From: JACRCT01 sp036504155
Lineage (GTDB): Bacteria > Myxococcota > Myxococcia > Myxococcales > UBA5297
DNA length: 64,000 nt
Assembly (NCBI GenBank): GCA_036504155.1
Contig: DASXVQ010000152.1
Location: 62,001 to 126,000, forward strand
Direction of reading: 5' to 3'
Below, in pieces: positions 35,601 to 42,941 of the stretch. Made by a program: the position numbers and the translations under genes. Under the pieces are notes generated by a model. It worked only from the letters and a program-made list of their open reading frames with translations, was not told the origin of the DNA and did no database searches. How positions within the stretch are numbered: the first letter of the stretch is position 1; each line of letters starts with the position of its first letter.

Positions 35601-35906
35601 GACACGCGCCTGCTGGGCGACCACTTCTACGCGGCGAACGTGCGGCTCACCGTCCCGGTCGACTGGCTGCTCCAGGTGCCGCTCTTCTCGGGCCTCTACG
35701 TCGTCGGAGGCACCGACTTCGGCGCCGCGTTCGACGACTGGAACCTGGCCTGGAAGGAGCGAAGCCTCTCGGCGGTGCTGGGCGCGGACATCGCGATGGG
35801 CGGGCTGCTCTTCCAGCTGCACTGGGGAAAGCTGATCGGGATCGGCAGCCTCAACGGGCCGGAGAGCTGGGTGTTCAACCTGAACATCAAGTACCTGTAC
35901 TTCTGA
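32640..35906 (+). CDS. peptidase-MA-like metalloprotease / TolB-like propeller / outer-membrane barrel fusion
   Basis: 1088 residues with a Sec signal (LLLLSVGSAGA). Residues about 70-290 hold a gluzincin-like metalloprotease: HEMVHQ near residue 180 supplies two zinc His and the catalytic Glu, and FIEGLAEW near 212 supplies the third ligand. A Gly/Asp/Lys low-complexity linker (DQGNDKGKDKGKDKDK) follows near 305-365. Residues about 415-720 form TolB/WD40-like beta-propeller blades (ALSPDGNAVAFAGVAPDGFR). The last ~340 residues alternate strands and end IKYLYF with a terminal Phe, as in BamA-type surface antigen barrels. The protein may anchor in the outer membrane with a protease and propeller in the periplasm or outside. 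Its substrate and role are unknown. It begins 127 bp after the previous gene. Confidence 0.85.
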   Translation: MTPRLLTAISLAALLLLSVGSAGAEPSLLPPGNSIHPRGFVLSPPNILRNADTPLGEIYVMPQRPGQNKVPYWEYEWHIFEFNTERGGGGVKLYYYEREKEAGTYAAAALQKAYVRLTDTFHYLPRSTIPFVLYASYPEFLATNVFFVDEGTLGATDPRDLRMSVPFFGDVHYFARVATHEMVHQVTLQKIRDAALGAKVEPPLGLIPLWFIEGLAEWGTFDGMDPEGDFIVRDLMTNPNPDLGYMLPDFFDERAGGYIGVYKLGQARLTFISETYGKEKVVELLERVGLLGGAAERARREHGLVKPPARPGPEDENRQKIDWSEGDQGTDPGNDQGKDQGNDKGKDKGKDKDKADAPPLPDDQGLPPDARVGPPKASPIKSWQDYLTAVLGESPEQIRQRYAEWLKRRYFRDYLHAQQRVSDFVRYKPLAGEPDMLTISDDGQLLLYRTVERDTGSSALWLQDLRDPGSRVNVARDQRPGVESLHPVDRRVASLRDGTLVFAARSKDNDHLYVQKIERQEKVDRGEVKVHLKLSGRREIDLGEVMEVYDPALSPDGNAVAFAGVAPDGFRDLYVLSLAGTEPAKPERITNDIWSESDLCWDGDRLLYASDHTETHEPNIYAFDLKTRASTRLTFHDQADRDPIAALGGVVYRSLRSGKPDLWLLKDGVERRLTDTSAAMIAVAPSKGNALYTVAFYRGEHALFRLPEDTLLDEAPEKAPGIGGAGYQVAGTGLGYPQLPIPTDTPRYEPGRPGNWRVEGTAGAMVGPMTVGAAGLAITDMLRDHAVLINMAVYGSLKLTDASVFYLNQAKRPELGVGAFHTFEPLRDKTFPGVENFFLQREFGAAGLVRYPLDRFQRVDASLEIRGLERWAFTDYTGQLSDAWQRANGGIEPEVVASAQYGYDTTRLHVAAGPVAGSSFLASVSGGYLPVRQFGYGRFMIDAQHRIEIIGRTHLTFRAAAGASTGGRFSPQFFLYSVDNLEGYRFGDTRLLGDHFYAANVRLTVPVDWLLQVPLFSGLYVVGGTDFGAAFDDWNLAWKERSLSAVLGADIAMGGLLFQLHWGKLIGIGSLNGPESWVFNLNIKYLYF

Positions 35907-35927
35907 GAGGCGAGCGGCGGCTCTCGG

Positions 35928-35956
35928 CGGCCGGCCTGACTCAGCTGGGCCGGCCG
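35928..35956. terminator. hairpin at convergent gene ends
   Basis: CGGCCGGCC (35928-35936) and GGCCGGCCG (35948-35956) form a perfect 9-bp stem with an 11-nt loop. It spans the stop codon of the GNAT gene and follows the stop of the fusion protein by 21 bp. There is no T tract, so it could act as a bidirectional stabiliser or weak terminator. Confidence 0.4.
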
Positions 35957-36483
35957 GCACCGCCCGCACGACCCCGGCGCGGAGGTCGGGTACTCGCGAG
36001 CGACAGCGTCATCTCGACGATCGTCGGCCGGAACCCCATGGACCTGAAGAGCTTCTGCGCCTTCGTGTTCTTCGAGGCGGCCTGCAGCACGATGAACGGC
36101 GCGCCCTTGGCCTCGAGCGCCTCGAGCAGCGCCTGGCCCAGCATCGTCCCCGCACCGTGGCCGCGCTCCTTGGGATCGACCATCAGGTCCACGCCGACGC
36201 CGCACTGGTCGCGCAGCAGGTTCCAGTCGCGCGGCTCCAGCCGGCCGTACGCGTAGCCGACGACCCTGCGCCCGCGCAGCGCGACCAGCACCACCGCCTT
36301 CCGGTTCTTCATCTCCTTGCCGAGCCACCACGAGTAGCCCTGGGCGCCTGCCTCCGGGAGGAAGAAGCGCTCGGGATCCCACTCGTGATGCGCGCGGGCG
36401 AGCGCTGCGCCGAGGCGGCCGAGCGCCGGCAGGTCGGACTTCTGGGCGGGGCGGACGACGATGGAAGGTTCGGTGCGTGCCAT
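35941..36483 (-). CDS. GNAT-family N-acetyltransferase
   Basis: 180 residues. The acetyl-CoA-binding motif (VDLMVDPKERGHGAGTMLGQ, with Arg-Gly-His-Gly-Ala-Gly) is near residue 101. IVVRPAQKSDLPALGRLGAA is the usual first strand-helix, and AQKLFRSMGFRPT closes the fold. The C-terminus has a basic Arg/Pro tail (TRPPRRGRAGGAG) beyond the domain. Such enzymes acetylate amino groups of proteins, amino acids or small molecules, and the substrate cannot be inferred. It converges on the large fusion gene. An AT-rich TATATAAT box lies 36 bp upstream of its start. Confidence 0.87.
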   Translation of the reverse strand: MARTEPSIVVRPAQKSDLPALGRLGAALARAHHEWDPERFFLPEAGAQGYSWWLGKEMKNRKAVVLVALRGRRVVGYAYGRLEPRDWNLLRDQCGVGVDLMVDPKERGHGAGTMLGQALLEALEAKGAPFIVLQAASKNTKAQKLFRSMGFRPTIVEMTLSLASTRPPRRGRAGGAGRPS

Positions 36484-36518
36484 GAGCGCGGTCTACCACG
36501 GGCGGGCGGCCCTTCGCC

Positions 36519-36526
36519 TATATAAT
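36519..36526. promoter_or_regulatory. TATATAAT box, likely -10 element
   Basis: The only TATATAAT-type sequence in this GC-rich spacer. On the minus strand TATATA would start transcription about 28 bases before the GNAT gene. On the plus strand TATAAT would face the empty stretch before 36640. No clear -35 is seen on either side. Confidence 0.4.
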
Positions 36527-36639
36527 GATGCGGGCCGAATGCCGGATTCGCCTGGAAATTCGGATGCTTGGCGCGAACCCGGCCAGGGCCTCCCGAAAAC
36601 CAAAGGAACTTCAGGCGCTTGAAAAGGGGCCTCCGCGGG

Positions 36640-37557
36640 CTACTTCACGCAGGCATAGCGGTCCGCGGCGACCCGCGCACAGCGCTGCCCGTCGTCCGCG
36701 CAGCGCTGCGTGACGACCGCCTGGCCCGAGCAGAAGTAGAGCGTGTCGCCGTGGCAGAAGCCCGCCGCGGAGACGCCCATGCACGGCGTCATCCGGTCCA
36801 CGGGCCGGCAGGCCGCCGACGAGCAGCCGTGCGGATCGCAGATTTGGTCGAACGCCAGGCAGCTCGTCTTCTCCATCCGGCCGCCGAAGCAGGCGATGAG
36901 CGCCGTGCCCTGGCACATGCCGACCGACGAGACTCGCGAGCACGGCGGGACGCAAGCCCCGAGATCCGTGTCGCACTTCTCGTCGGACAAGCACGTGCCG
37001 CAGATCCCGCCGCAGCCGTCGGCGCCGCAGCCGCGCCCGAAGCAGTTGGGGATGCATGTGGCCGGGGCGCAGCCGGCCTTCCCGCTGGCCGGATCGACCT
37101 GGCAGTTGCGGTAGGGGCAGAACTTGCGGCTGACCGCGCCGCCCTCGCAGAAGGTCACACTCCCGGCGACGCAGGCGCCGCCGGCGGGGAGCGAGGCGCA
37201 GCCGCCGTCCGGGATGCAGTAGCCCGCGGCGTTGCAGGTGTAGCCGCCGGGGCAGGCGCCGCAAGAGCCGCCCTTGCCGTTGGGGCCGCAGTCGAGCGAG
37301 GCGCAGGGGTCGACTTCGTCGACGCAGCGGTCGACCCGGCAGACCTGGCCCACGCCGCACTTCCCGCAGCTCCCGCCACAGCCGTCGTCGCCGCACGCCC
37401 GGCCCGTGCAGTCGCGGCGGCAGGCCTGGCAGGTCAGTCCAGCGTCGACGGCGACGCCGACGTCGGGCATCGACGCGTCGCGGGGAGAGTCGTCCCCGGT
37501 CGGGTCGAAGCAGCCGACGCAGAGGGCCAGGACGAGGGCGGAAGGGGCGCGGATCAT
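36640..37557 (-). CDS. Cys-rich lipoprotein with GDDGCGG modules
   Basis: 305 residues from ATG 37557. The lipobox is LVLALCVGC. An Asp-Ala-rich linker follows (DDSPRDASMPDVGVAVDAG). The Cys-rich part has two copies of a module: CTGRACGDDGCGGSCGKC near residue 50 and CFGRGCGADGCGGICGTC near 172. These resemble the repeats in the lipoprotein at 49743. Later segments (CQGTALIACFGGRMEKTSC and CHGDTLYFCSGQAVVTQRC) are another repeated Cys pattern. All should be disulfide-bonded on the cell surface. A TAGACT box lies eight bases before the ATG, suggesting a leaderless transcript divergent from the gene at 37615. Confidence 0.85.
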   Translation of the reverse strand: MIRAPSALVLALCVGCFDPTGDDSPRDASMPDVGVAVDAGLTCQACRRDCTGRACGDDGCGGSCGKCGVGQVCRVDRCVDEVDPCASLDCGPNGKGGSCGACPGGYTCNAAGYCIPDGGCASLPAGGACVAGSVTFCEGGAVSRKFCPYRNCQVDPASGKAGCAPATCIPNCFGRGCGADGCGGICGTCLSDEKCDTDLGACVPPCSRVSSVGMCQGTALIACFGGRMEKTSCLAFDQICDPHGCSSAACRPVDRMTPCMGVSAAGFCHGDTLYFCSGQAVVTQRCADDGQRCARVAADRYACVK

Positions 37558-37579
37558 GGGCCGACAGTCTACCCGCGGT

Positions 37580-37607
37580 TTGACCGGGGCGTTTTCGGCC
37601 CTATCTT
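37580..37607 (+). promoter_or_regulatory. sigma-70-like promoter directly ahead of ATG
   Basis: TTGACC (37580-37585) and TATCTT (37602-37607) are 16 bp apart. The -10 is followed by seven bases and then ATG 37615, so transcription probably starts on the start codon. This is one of the best sigma-70 matches in the window. Confidence 0.6.
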
Positions 37608-37614
37608 GCACGCC

Positions 37615-37920
37615 ATGACCGCCTGGCGCCGCGCCACCCGCTGGCTGATGCTCGCCCTGGCGTGCGTCGCGCTCGGCACGTCCGCGGTGCCGCTGCGCGC
37701 CCAGGCCCAGGTCGACGTCGCGGCGCAGGTCGAGCTGGCCGCGCGCAAGGCCCGGAAGGTCCAGCAGGTGCGCTCGAGCCGCGCGCCGGCGGGACGTCCG
37801 CATCCACCACCTCGCGCTCTCCTCGTCGCCGCGCAGGCCCAGCGGCGGCGGAACTTTCCCTGCCAGCGGCCGGCTCCGCCCGGCAGGCTCTACCTGACTC
37901 ACCGGGCGCTCCTGCGTTGA
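37615..37920 (+). CDS. small exported hypothetical protein, 101 aa
   Basis: The signal sequence WLMLALACVALGTSAVPLRA is followed by an Ala/Val/Arg-rich segment and a Pro/Arg-rich C-terminus. The second half (RPHPPPRALLVAAQAQRRRN) is low quality as protein and could be frame-shifted relative to an ancestral gene, so the true end is uncertain. The upstream promoter and absence of a ribosome-binding site fit leaderless expression. No family recognised. Confidence 0.5.
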   Translation: MTAWRRATRWLMLALACVALGTSAVPLRAQAQVDVAAQVELAARKARKVQQVRSSRAPAGRPHPPPRALLVAAQAQRRRNFPCQRPAPPGRLYLTHRALLR

Positions 37921-37969
37921 GCGGCTCCGCGGCCTTCCAGCGGATCCCCTCCACTCTCAGGAGCATTTC

Positions 37970-38155
37970 ATGCGACAGAAGCAGCCCGTGACCGTGGGTC
38001 GCGCCGCGACGGCGATCCTCGCGTTTCCGTTCCAGTTCCTCAGGACCGTCCTCGTCCTGGTCATGGTGGCGTTCGCCCGGGCGTTCGGCGGCAAGCCCCG
38101 CATCCCCAACCCCGAGCCGCGGAACATCCCCGGCGAGGTGGAGCGCAAGAAGTAG
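37970..38155 (+). CDS. small single-helix membrane protein, 61 aa
   Basis: AGGAG lies at good distance before ATG 37970. One hydrophobic helix (AILAFPFQFLRTVLVLVMVA) is flanked by basic residues, and the C-terminus is Pro-rich and polar (RIPNPEPRNIPGEVERKK). It is probably an inner-membrane peptide. It may be co-transcribed with the preceding 101-residue gene (49-bp gap). Function unknown. Confidence 0.65.
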   Translation: MRQKQPVTVGRAATAILAFPFQFLRTVLVLVMVAFARAFGGKPRIPNPEPRNIPGEVERKK

Positions 38156-38210
38156 CGCCCGCCGATGGTCCGTTGCGCGCGGCGGGGCTTTGCCGTTACC
38201 TTCGCGCGCC

Positions 38211-38951
38211 ATGGACCAAGCACGACTCCGCAAGCTGCTGCGCGACGTGAAGGCCGGCAAGGTGCCGGTCGACGGTGCGTTCGCGCAGCTCAAGGACCTC
38301 CCGTTCGCCGACCTGGGCTACGCCAACCTGGACCTCCACCGGCCGCTGCGCGGCGGGTTCCCGGAGGTCGTCTTCGGCGAGAGCAAGTCGGTCGAGCAGC
38401 TCACCGGCATCGTCAGGGCGCTGCGCGAGCGTCCCGGCGTGGTCATCGTCACCCGCATCGACGAGGCCAAGGCGGCGGCGTGCCTGGACACCGCGCCCGA
38501 GGGCCGGCACTACCCGCAAGCGCGCATGTTCGTCATCCACCGCAAGGTGAGGAAGCTGGGCAAGGTGGCGGTCGTCACCGCCGGCACCAGCGACATCCCG
38601 GTGGCCGAGGAGGCCGCGGTCACCGCCGAGGCGCTCGGGGCCCAGGTGGTGCGCATCTTCGACGTGGGAGTGGCCGGCATCCACCGCCTGCTCAAGCGGC
38701 GGGACGACATCGGCACGGCCAAGGCGGCGGTCGTCGTCGCCGGGATGGAGGGCGCGCTGGGCAGCGCCGTGGGCGGCCTGGTGGGCATCCCGGTGATCGC
38801 CGTGCCGACCTCGGTGGGCTACGGCGCCTCGTTCGGCGGCGTGGCGGCGCTGCTCGGCATGCTCAACTCGTGCTCGCCCAACGTCGCGGTGGTCAACATC
38901 GACAACGGCTTCGGCGGCGGCTTCTACGCCTCCCTGATCGCGAGGAAGTGA
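38211..38951 (+). CDS. larB: nickel pincer cofactor biosynthesis protein LarB
   Basis: 246 residues. The C-terminal half has the PurE-like motifs VVTAGTSDIPVAEEAAVTAE, GMEGALGSAVGGLVGIPVIA and VPTSVGYGASFGGVAALLGM. LarB carboxylates nicotinic acid adenine dinucleotide and hydrolyses the phosphoanhydride, the first step to the nickel pincer nucleotide used by lactate racemase and relatives. The start ATG 38211 is preferred over an in-frame ATG seven codons earlier. No strong ribosome-binding site is visible. The stop overlaps the larC start by one base (TGATG). larA and larE are not within the window. Confidence 0.93.
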   Translation: MDQARLRKLLRDVKAGKVPVDGAFAQLKDLPFADLGYANLDLHRPLRGGFPEVVFGESKSVEQLTGIVRALRERPGVVIVTRIDEAKAAACLDTAPEGRHYPQARMFVIHRKVRKLGKVAVVTAGTSDIPVAEEAAVTAEALGAQVVRIFDVGVAGIHRLLKRRDDIGTAKAAVVVAGMEGALGSAVGGLVGIPVIAVPTSVGYGASFGGVAALLGMLNSCSPNVAVVNIDNGFGGGFYASLIARK

Positions 38952-40126
38952 TGGCGGACACGCTGTGCCTCGAGCCCATCGGCGGCATCGCCGGCGACAT
39001 GTTCCTCGCGCTGGCGATGGACCTGGGCGTCCCCCAGGCGGCGCTCGAGGAGGGGCTGCGCTCGCTGGGCGTCGGCGGCTGGCGCTTCGAGGTCGGCCGC
39101 GCGCAGCGCCACGGCATCGAGGGCACGCACCTCGACGTGAAGCTGGACGCCGCCAAGGATCACCACGCCCACCGCGCCTGGAAGGACATCCGCGCGCTCA
39201 TCGAGAAGAGCGGGCTGGCGCCGCGGGTGAAGGAGCGCGGCCTGGCGGTCTTCCAGGCGGTCGCCGAGGCCGAGGCCAAGGTCCACGGCAGGCCGGTCGA
39301 GGAGATCGAGTTCCACGAGGTGGGCGCCATCGACAGCATCGTCGACGCCATCGGCGCGGGGCTGGCCATCGAGCTGCTCGGCTCGCCCGAGGTCTTCTGC
39401 GCGCCGCCTCCCATGGGCAGCGGCATCGGCCGGCGCGCGCACGGGATGATGCCCATCCCGCCGCCGGCGACCCTGCAGATCCTCACCGACCGCATCGTGC
39501 GCTTCGAAGGCAAGGGCGAGCTGACCACGCCCACCGGCGCGGCCATCGCCAAGGCGCTGACGAAGCAGGGCCCGTTCCCGGAGATGACCCTCGAGCGCGT
39601 GGGCTACGGCGTGGGGACCGCGGACTTCCCCGACCGGCCGAACGTGCTGCGCGGGATCCTGGGACGGCGCGCCGCCGCGACCGAGGGTGCGACCTGCGTG
39701 CTCGAGACCAACCTCGACGACGCCACGCCGCAGCTCCTCGCCTACGCGGTCGATCGGCTGCTGGCGGCCGGGGCGCTGGACGCCTGGATCGCGCCGGTGA
39801 CGATGAAGAAGGGCCGGCCGGGGCACGTGCTGGGCGCGCTGGCGCCGGCGACCCTGCGGGCGTGCCTCACCGAGCTGATCCTGCGCGAGACCCCGAGCCT
39901 GGGCGTGCGCGTCCACGCCGTGGAGCGCGCCGTGCTGGAGCGCCGTTTCGAGGACGTCCAGACGCCCTGGGGCCCGGTGAAGGTGAAGATCGGGATGCTC
40001 TCGGGAGCGGACGTCAATGCGACGCCGGAGTACGAGGACTGCGCGCGCCTGGCCCGCGAGAAGAACGTGCCGCTCAAGCAGGTGCTCTCCGCCGCGCTCG
40101 CCGCGCTGGCGGGCAAGTCAGGGTGA
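38951..40126 (+). CDS. larC: nickel insertion protein LarC
   Basis: 391 residues in one continuous frame. EPIGGIAGDMFLALAMDLGV, EIEFHEVGAIDSIVDAIG and APPPMGSGIGRRAHGMMPIP match the N-terminal LarC1 part. LETNLDDATPQLLAYAVDRL and DAWIAPVTMKKGRPGHVLGA match LarC2. LarC inserts nickel into the pyridinium dithiocarboxylate mononucleotide in a CTP-dependent reaction. In lactobacilli the two parts need a programmed frameshift, and here they are fused directly, as in many other bacteria. It is coupled to larB by the shared A of TGATG. Its 3' end overlaps a convergent gene by nine bases. Confidence 0.93.
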   Translation: MADTLCLEPIGGIAGDMFLALAMDLGVPQAALEEGLRSLGVGGWRFEVGRAQRHGIEGTHLDVKLDAAKDHHAHRAWKDIRALIEKSGLAPRVKERGLAVFQAVAEAEAKVHGRPVEEIEFHEVGAIDSIVDAIGAGLAIELLGSPEVFCAPPPMGSGIGRRAHGMMPIPPPATLQILTDRIVRFEGKGELTTPTGAAIAKALTKQGPFPEMTLERVGYGVGTADFPDRPNVLRGILGRRAAATEGATCVLETNLDDATPQLLAYAVDRLLAAGALDAWIAPVTMKKGRPGHVLGALAPATLRACLTELILRETPSLGVRVHAVERAVLERRFEDVQTPWGPVKVKIGMLSGADVNATPEYEDCARLAREKNVPLKQVLSAALAALAGKSG

Positions 40127-40465
40127 AGGCGACGGCGACGGCGAAGTCCCCGGCTCCGTCTCGAGGATGCAGGTGCGGTAGGCCGTCTCGTTGAGGTTGG
40201 GCTGGATGCCCTTGCGGCCGGGGAAGTAGTGGCGCTCCCAGCACGGGTCGCCGCGCTGCTTCACCTTGAGCTTGCACTCCGGCTCGGAAAGCCCCGAGGC
40301 GACACAGGCCGCCCGCACGTTCTTTTGGGCTCTTCGCTCGAGGTTGAACGAGGTGCAGCTCTGCCAGGCGAGGGCGCCGAGGACGAGCAGCACCGCGGGC
40401 GGCGCAAGGAATCGAAGGATGGCGCGTTCGGCGCCGGTGGCCTGGGGCCTGTTGGGGAACCACAT
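40118..40465 (-). CDS. hypothetical membrane-anchored protein, 115 aa
   Basis: ATG 40465 has GAGGAAGG eight bases upstream and is preferred to a longer in-frame start. One membrane helix (ILRFLAPPAVLLVLGALAWQ) is followed by an exported domain with three or four Cys (CVASGLSEPECKLKVKQ, DPCWERHYFPGRKG and YRTCILETEPG). The cysteines probably form disulfides. No family recognised. The last nine bases overlap the end of larC on the other strand. Confidence 0.7.
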   Translation of the reverse strand: MWFPNRPQATGAERAILRFLAPPAVLLVLGALAWQSCTSFNLERRAQKNVRAACVASGLSEPECKLKVKQRGDPCWERHYFPGRKGIQPNLNETAYRTCILETEPGTSPSPSPSP

Positions 40466-40719
40466 CGCGGTGCCTTCCTCGCGCTCACGAATTCGGAGGC
40501 GGTAGTATCGCACCGTCGATTCGCCGGGGGGCGCCAGCGCGTGAGACTCACTCTGGTCATCAGCGCGCGCGAGTCTCGGTGGCGACGGCGGGGAAGCCCT
40601 CCCTACCATGCGGAGACCACGGACGAACCGGCGTCGCGGCCGGCGTCTCCTCGCCGGGCATGAACACTGAAGGTACTATCGAACCCCATACGTTCATCCT
40701 CGCTGGAGAACGCCTTTCC

Positions 40720-41559
40720 ATGAGATTCGTTCGAGTCCTGGCTGCGCTGGGAACCTGCTGGGCGATGGGAGCGGCCAGTCCGGCGTCCGCCGCCGCCGAG
40801 AAGAAGCCGAAGCTGGTCGTGTTGGCCATCAAGCCGGTGGACGAGTCCACCGCCCGGATCGCGGCTTCGCTCACCGAGGCCATCACCACGGATCTCGCGA
40901 AGGCCGGCCGGTTCGAGGTGATGGGCGAGAGCGAGCTGACGGCCATGCTCGGCTTCGAGAAGAAGAAGCAGCTGCTGGGTTGCTCCGACGGTTCCTGCCT
41001 GGCGGAGATCGGCGGGGCCATCGGCTGCGACTACCTGCTCCTGGGGACCATGGGCAAGCTGGGCACCCGCTTCCGCCTGGACCTCAAGCTCGCCGACGTG
41101 AGGAGGTCGAAGATCGCCGCGCGCGATGGCGCCGAGGTGGACACCCCGGAGGTGCTCACGGATCTGGGCCGGCGCATGCTCCAGAACGTCCTGTTGATGC
41201 TCGACGGCAAGCCCGTCCCGGCATCCCCGGAGCCCACCTCGAGCGTGGGCACCGCGAGCAAGCAGACCTCCTCCTCGTCCGGCCCGATTCCCTTCGTGGT
41301 GATGGGCATCGGCGGCGCGGCGCTCATCGCGGGCGGCGTGACCACCGGCGTGACCGTGGCGCAGAAGAGCGACCTCAAGTACCAGGAGGCCGATCTGCGG
41401 GCCAGCGCGGGCATCATCACCGCCGGGGTCGGGCTCGCCGCGCTCGCCGCAGGCGTCATCTGGGCCGCGGTGGCCCCGTCCGCCTCCTCGACGACGATGG
41501 TGGGGATTGCCCCGCTCAACGGCGGCGGCGCAGCGGTCTGCGCCGCGGGGAGCTTCTAG
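40720..41559 (+). CDS. exported FlgO/TolB-N-like protein with two-helix C-terminal module
   Basis: 279 residues from ATG 40720, with GGAGA upstream and a cleavable signal (MGAASPASAAA). Residues 30-150 (LVVLAIKPVDESTARIAASL, then EVMGESELTAMLG and IGCDYLLLGTMGKLG) resemble the strand-helix core of FlgO, LpoB or TolB-N domains, which bind partner proteins in the periplasm. The C-terminal third has two hydrophobic helices and ends with SSTTMVGIAPLNGGGAAV, the same module as in the TPR-like protein at 24913. The next gene starts two bases after its stop, so they form an operon. Confidence 0.8.
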   Translation: MRFVRVLAALGTCWAMGAASPASAAAEKKPKLVVLAIKPVDESTARIAASLTEAITTDLAKAGRFEVMGESELTAMLGFEKKKQLLGCSDGSCLAEIGGAIGCDYLLLGTMGKLGTRFRLDLKLADVRRSKIAARDGAEVDTPEVLTDLGRRMLQNVLLMLDGKPVPASPEPTSSVGTASKQTSSSSGPIPFVVMGIGGAALIAGGVTTGVTVAQKSDLKYQEADLRASAGIITAGVGLAALAAGVIWAAVAPSASSTTMVGIAPLNGGGAAVCAAGSF

Positions 41560-41561
41560 CC

Positions 41562-42929
41562 ATGGAGCGCACCCTGCGGACGCGAATCCTGCTGCTCGCC
41601 GTGGCGACCCTCCTCGGCGTCGCTTCGTCGTGCACCGGCTGGCTCCTCGACTGGACTGGGACCCAGTGCGGCGGCAACGGCGAGTGTGGCGGCACTCTCG
41701 AGTGCGTGAACGGCACCTGCCAGGAGCGGGGCACACAGCCGGAGACGGATGGTTCGGTCGTGGAGGACAAGGACGGCTCCGCCTCCGCCATGGACGCGCG
41801 GGAGTTGGCGGGTGACACCGGGGCCGTGACCGCCGAGGACACCGGCGGCGTCGGCGTTCCCGATGGAGGGCCGATCACCGGAGAGGACACCGGCGTCGGC
41901 CCGGGCGCGGACGCGGCGCTGCCGGCGCAGGATGCGGGCCTTCCGGGGCTGGACGCGACGGCGGCCGGGCTCGACGCCGCGGCCATCCCCACGTCGATCC
42001 ACAACTGCGGTGACGCGTCGGTCTGCTACCACCAACTCGACGGCGAGCCGCTCGCGGTCTCCGTCGTCAGCGAGACGGACGTCTGGGTGGTCGGAAAGAA
42101 CGGCATGGCCCAGCACTGGGACGGCACGGGGTGGAAGGCCGTGGACGTGGTCGGCCCCTGGGACGGCGGCAGCAAGGACGCGGCCATCGACACCCTCACG
42201 GTCGTCCGCGCCGTCCCTGGCTACGTGATGGTCGCGAGCGACCAGCAGAAGAGGATCTTCGAGAAGAGGGCCTCCGCCGGGCCCGCGTTCCAGGTGGCCC
42301 ACGTCGCCGACTACCCGATCCACGGGGGCTGGGTGGGAAGCGACCAGGAGGCCCTGGTCGCCGAGTCCAACTGCGAAGCCGCGAAGCTCAACGGCACGAC
42401 CTGGACGGACAACGCGGGCGGCTACATCTCCGGGCTGAGCGCCCACGCCGTCGACGGCCCCGACCTCGGCCACCTCACGATGGTGGGCAACAGCGGGCTG
42501 GTCGTCCGGTTCGAGCCGGACTTCAACAAGGTCTCCGCGAAGAGAGGCACCAACGGCATCGGCGACTACTTCAAGTCCGTGAAGGTGTTTGGCGACGTCC
42601 GGTACATCGCCGGGACCGACATGAACGGCGCGTTCAACAAGATGTACGTCCTCAAGTGCAGGACCTCGAACGCCGACGCCGGGGCGCTCTGGCTGGACTG
42701 CGTGGACCTCGTCACCACGCGAGCCGCCGCCGCGGTCTGGGGACGCGCGGACAACGACGTCTGGATCGCCGGAGTTGGCGGCTACCTGGCCTACACCGAC
42801 GGCACGACGGTGACCCCGGTCGCTTCGGGCAAGGTCTTCGACGACATGATCGCCATCGACGGGGTCCCGAGCCTGGTCGTGGCGGTGGGCGCGAAGGGCG
42901 CCGTCATGACCTACGTGCCGCCGCCTTAG
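41562..42929 (+). CDS. lipoprotein with disordered linker and beta-propeller-like domain
   Basis: 455 residues. The lipobox is LLGVASSC. A small Cys pattern (CGGNGECGGTLECVNGTC) follows, then a long Asp/Ala/Thr/Gly linker (ADAALPAQDAGLPGLDATAA). Residues about 150-455 are Trp-Val/Trp-Gly containing strands (ETDVWVVGKNGMAQHWDGTG and GRADNDVWIAGVGGYLAYTD) of the type seen in beta-propellers such as those in myxobacterial surface proteins. No enzyme signature. It is translationally close to the preceding gene and converges on cheA with 12 bp between the stops. Confidence 0.8.
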   Translation: MERTLRTRILLLAVATLLGVASSCTGWLLDWTGTQCGGNGECGGTLECVNGTCQERGTQPETDGSVVEDKDGSASAMDARELAGDTGAVTAEDTGGVGVPDGGPITGEDTGVGPGADAALPAQDAGLPGLDATAAGLDAAAIPTSIHNCGDASVCYHQLDGEPLAVSVVSETDVWVVGKNGMAQHWDGTGWKAVDVVGPWDGGSKDAAIDTLTVVRAVPGYVMVASDQQKRIFEKRASAGPAFQVAHVADYPIHGGWVGSDQEALVAESNCEAAKLNGTTWTDNAGGYISGLSAHAVDGPDLGHLTMVGNSGLVVRFEPDFNKVSAKRGTNGIGDYFKSVKVFGDVRYIAGTDMNGAFNKMYVLKCRTSNADAGALWLDCVDLVTTRAAAAVWGRADNDVWIAGVGGYLAYTDGTTVTPVASGKVFDDMIAIDGVPSLVVAVGAKGAVMTYVPPP

Positions 42930-42941
42930 GCGGGCTCGCGC

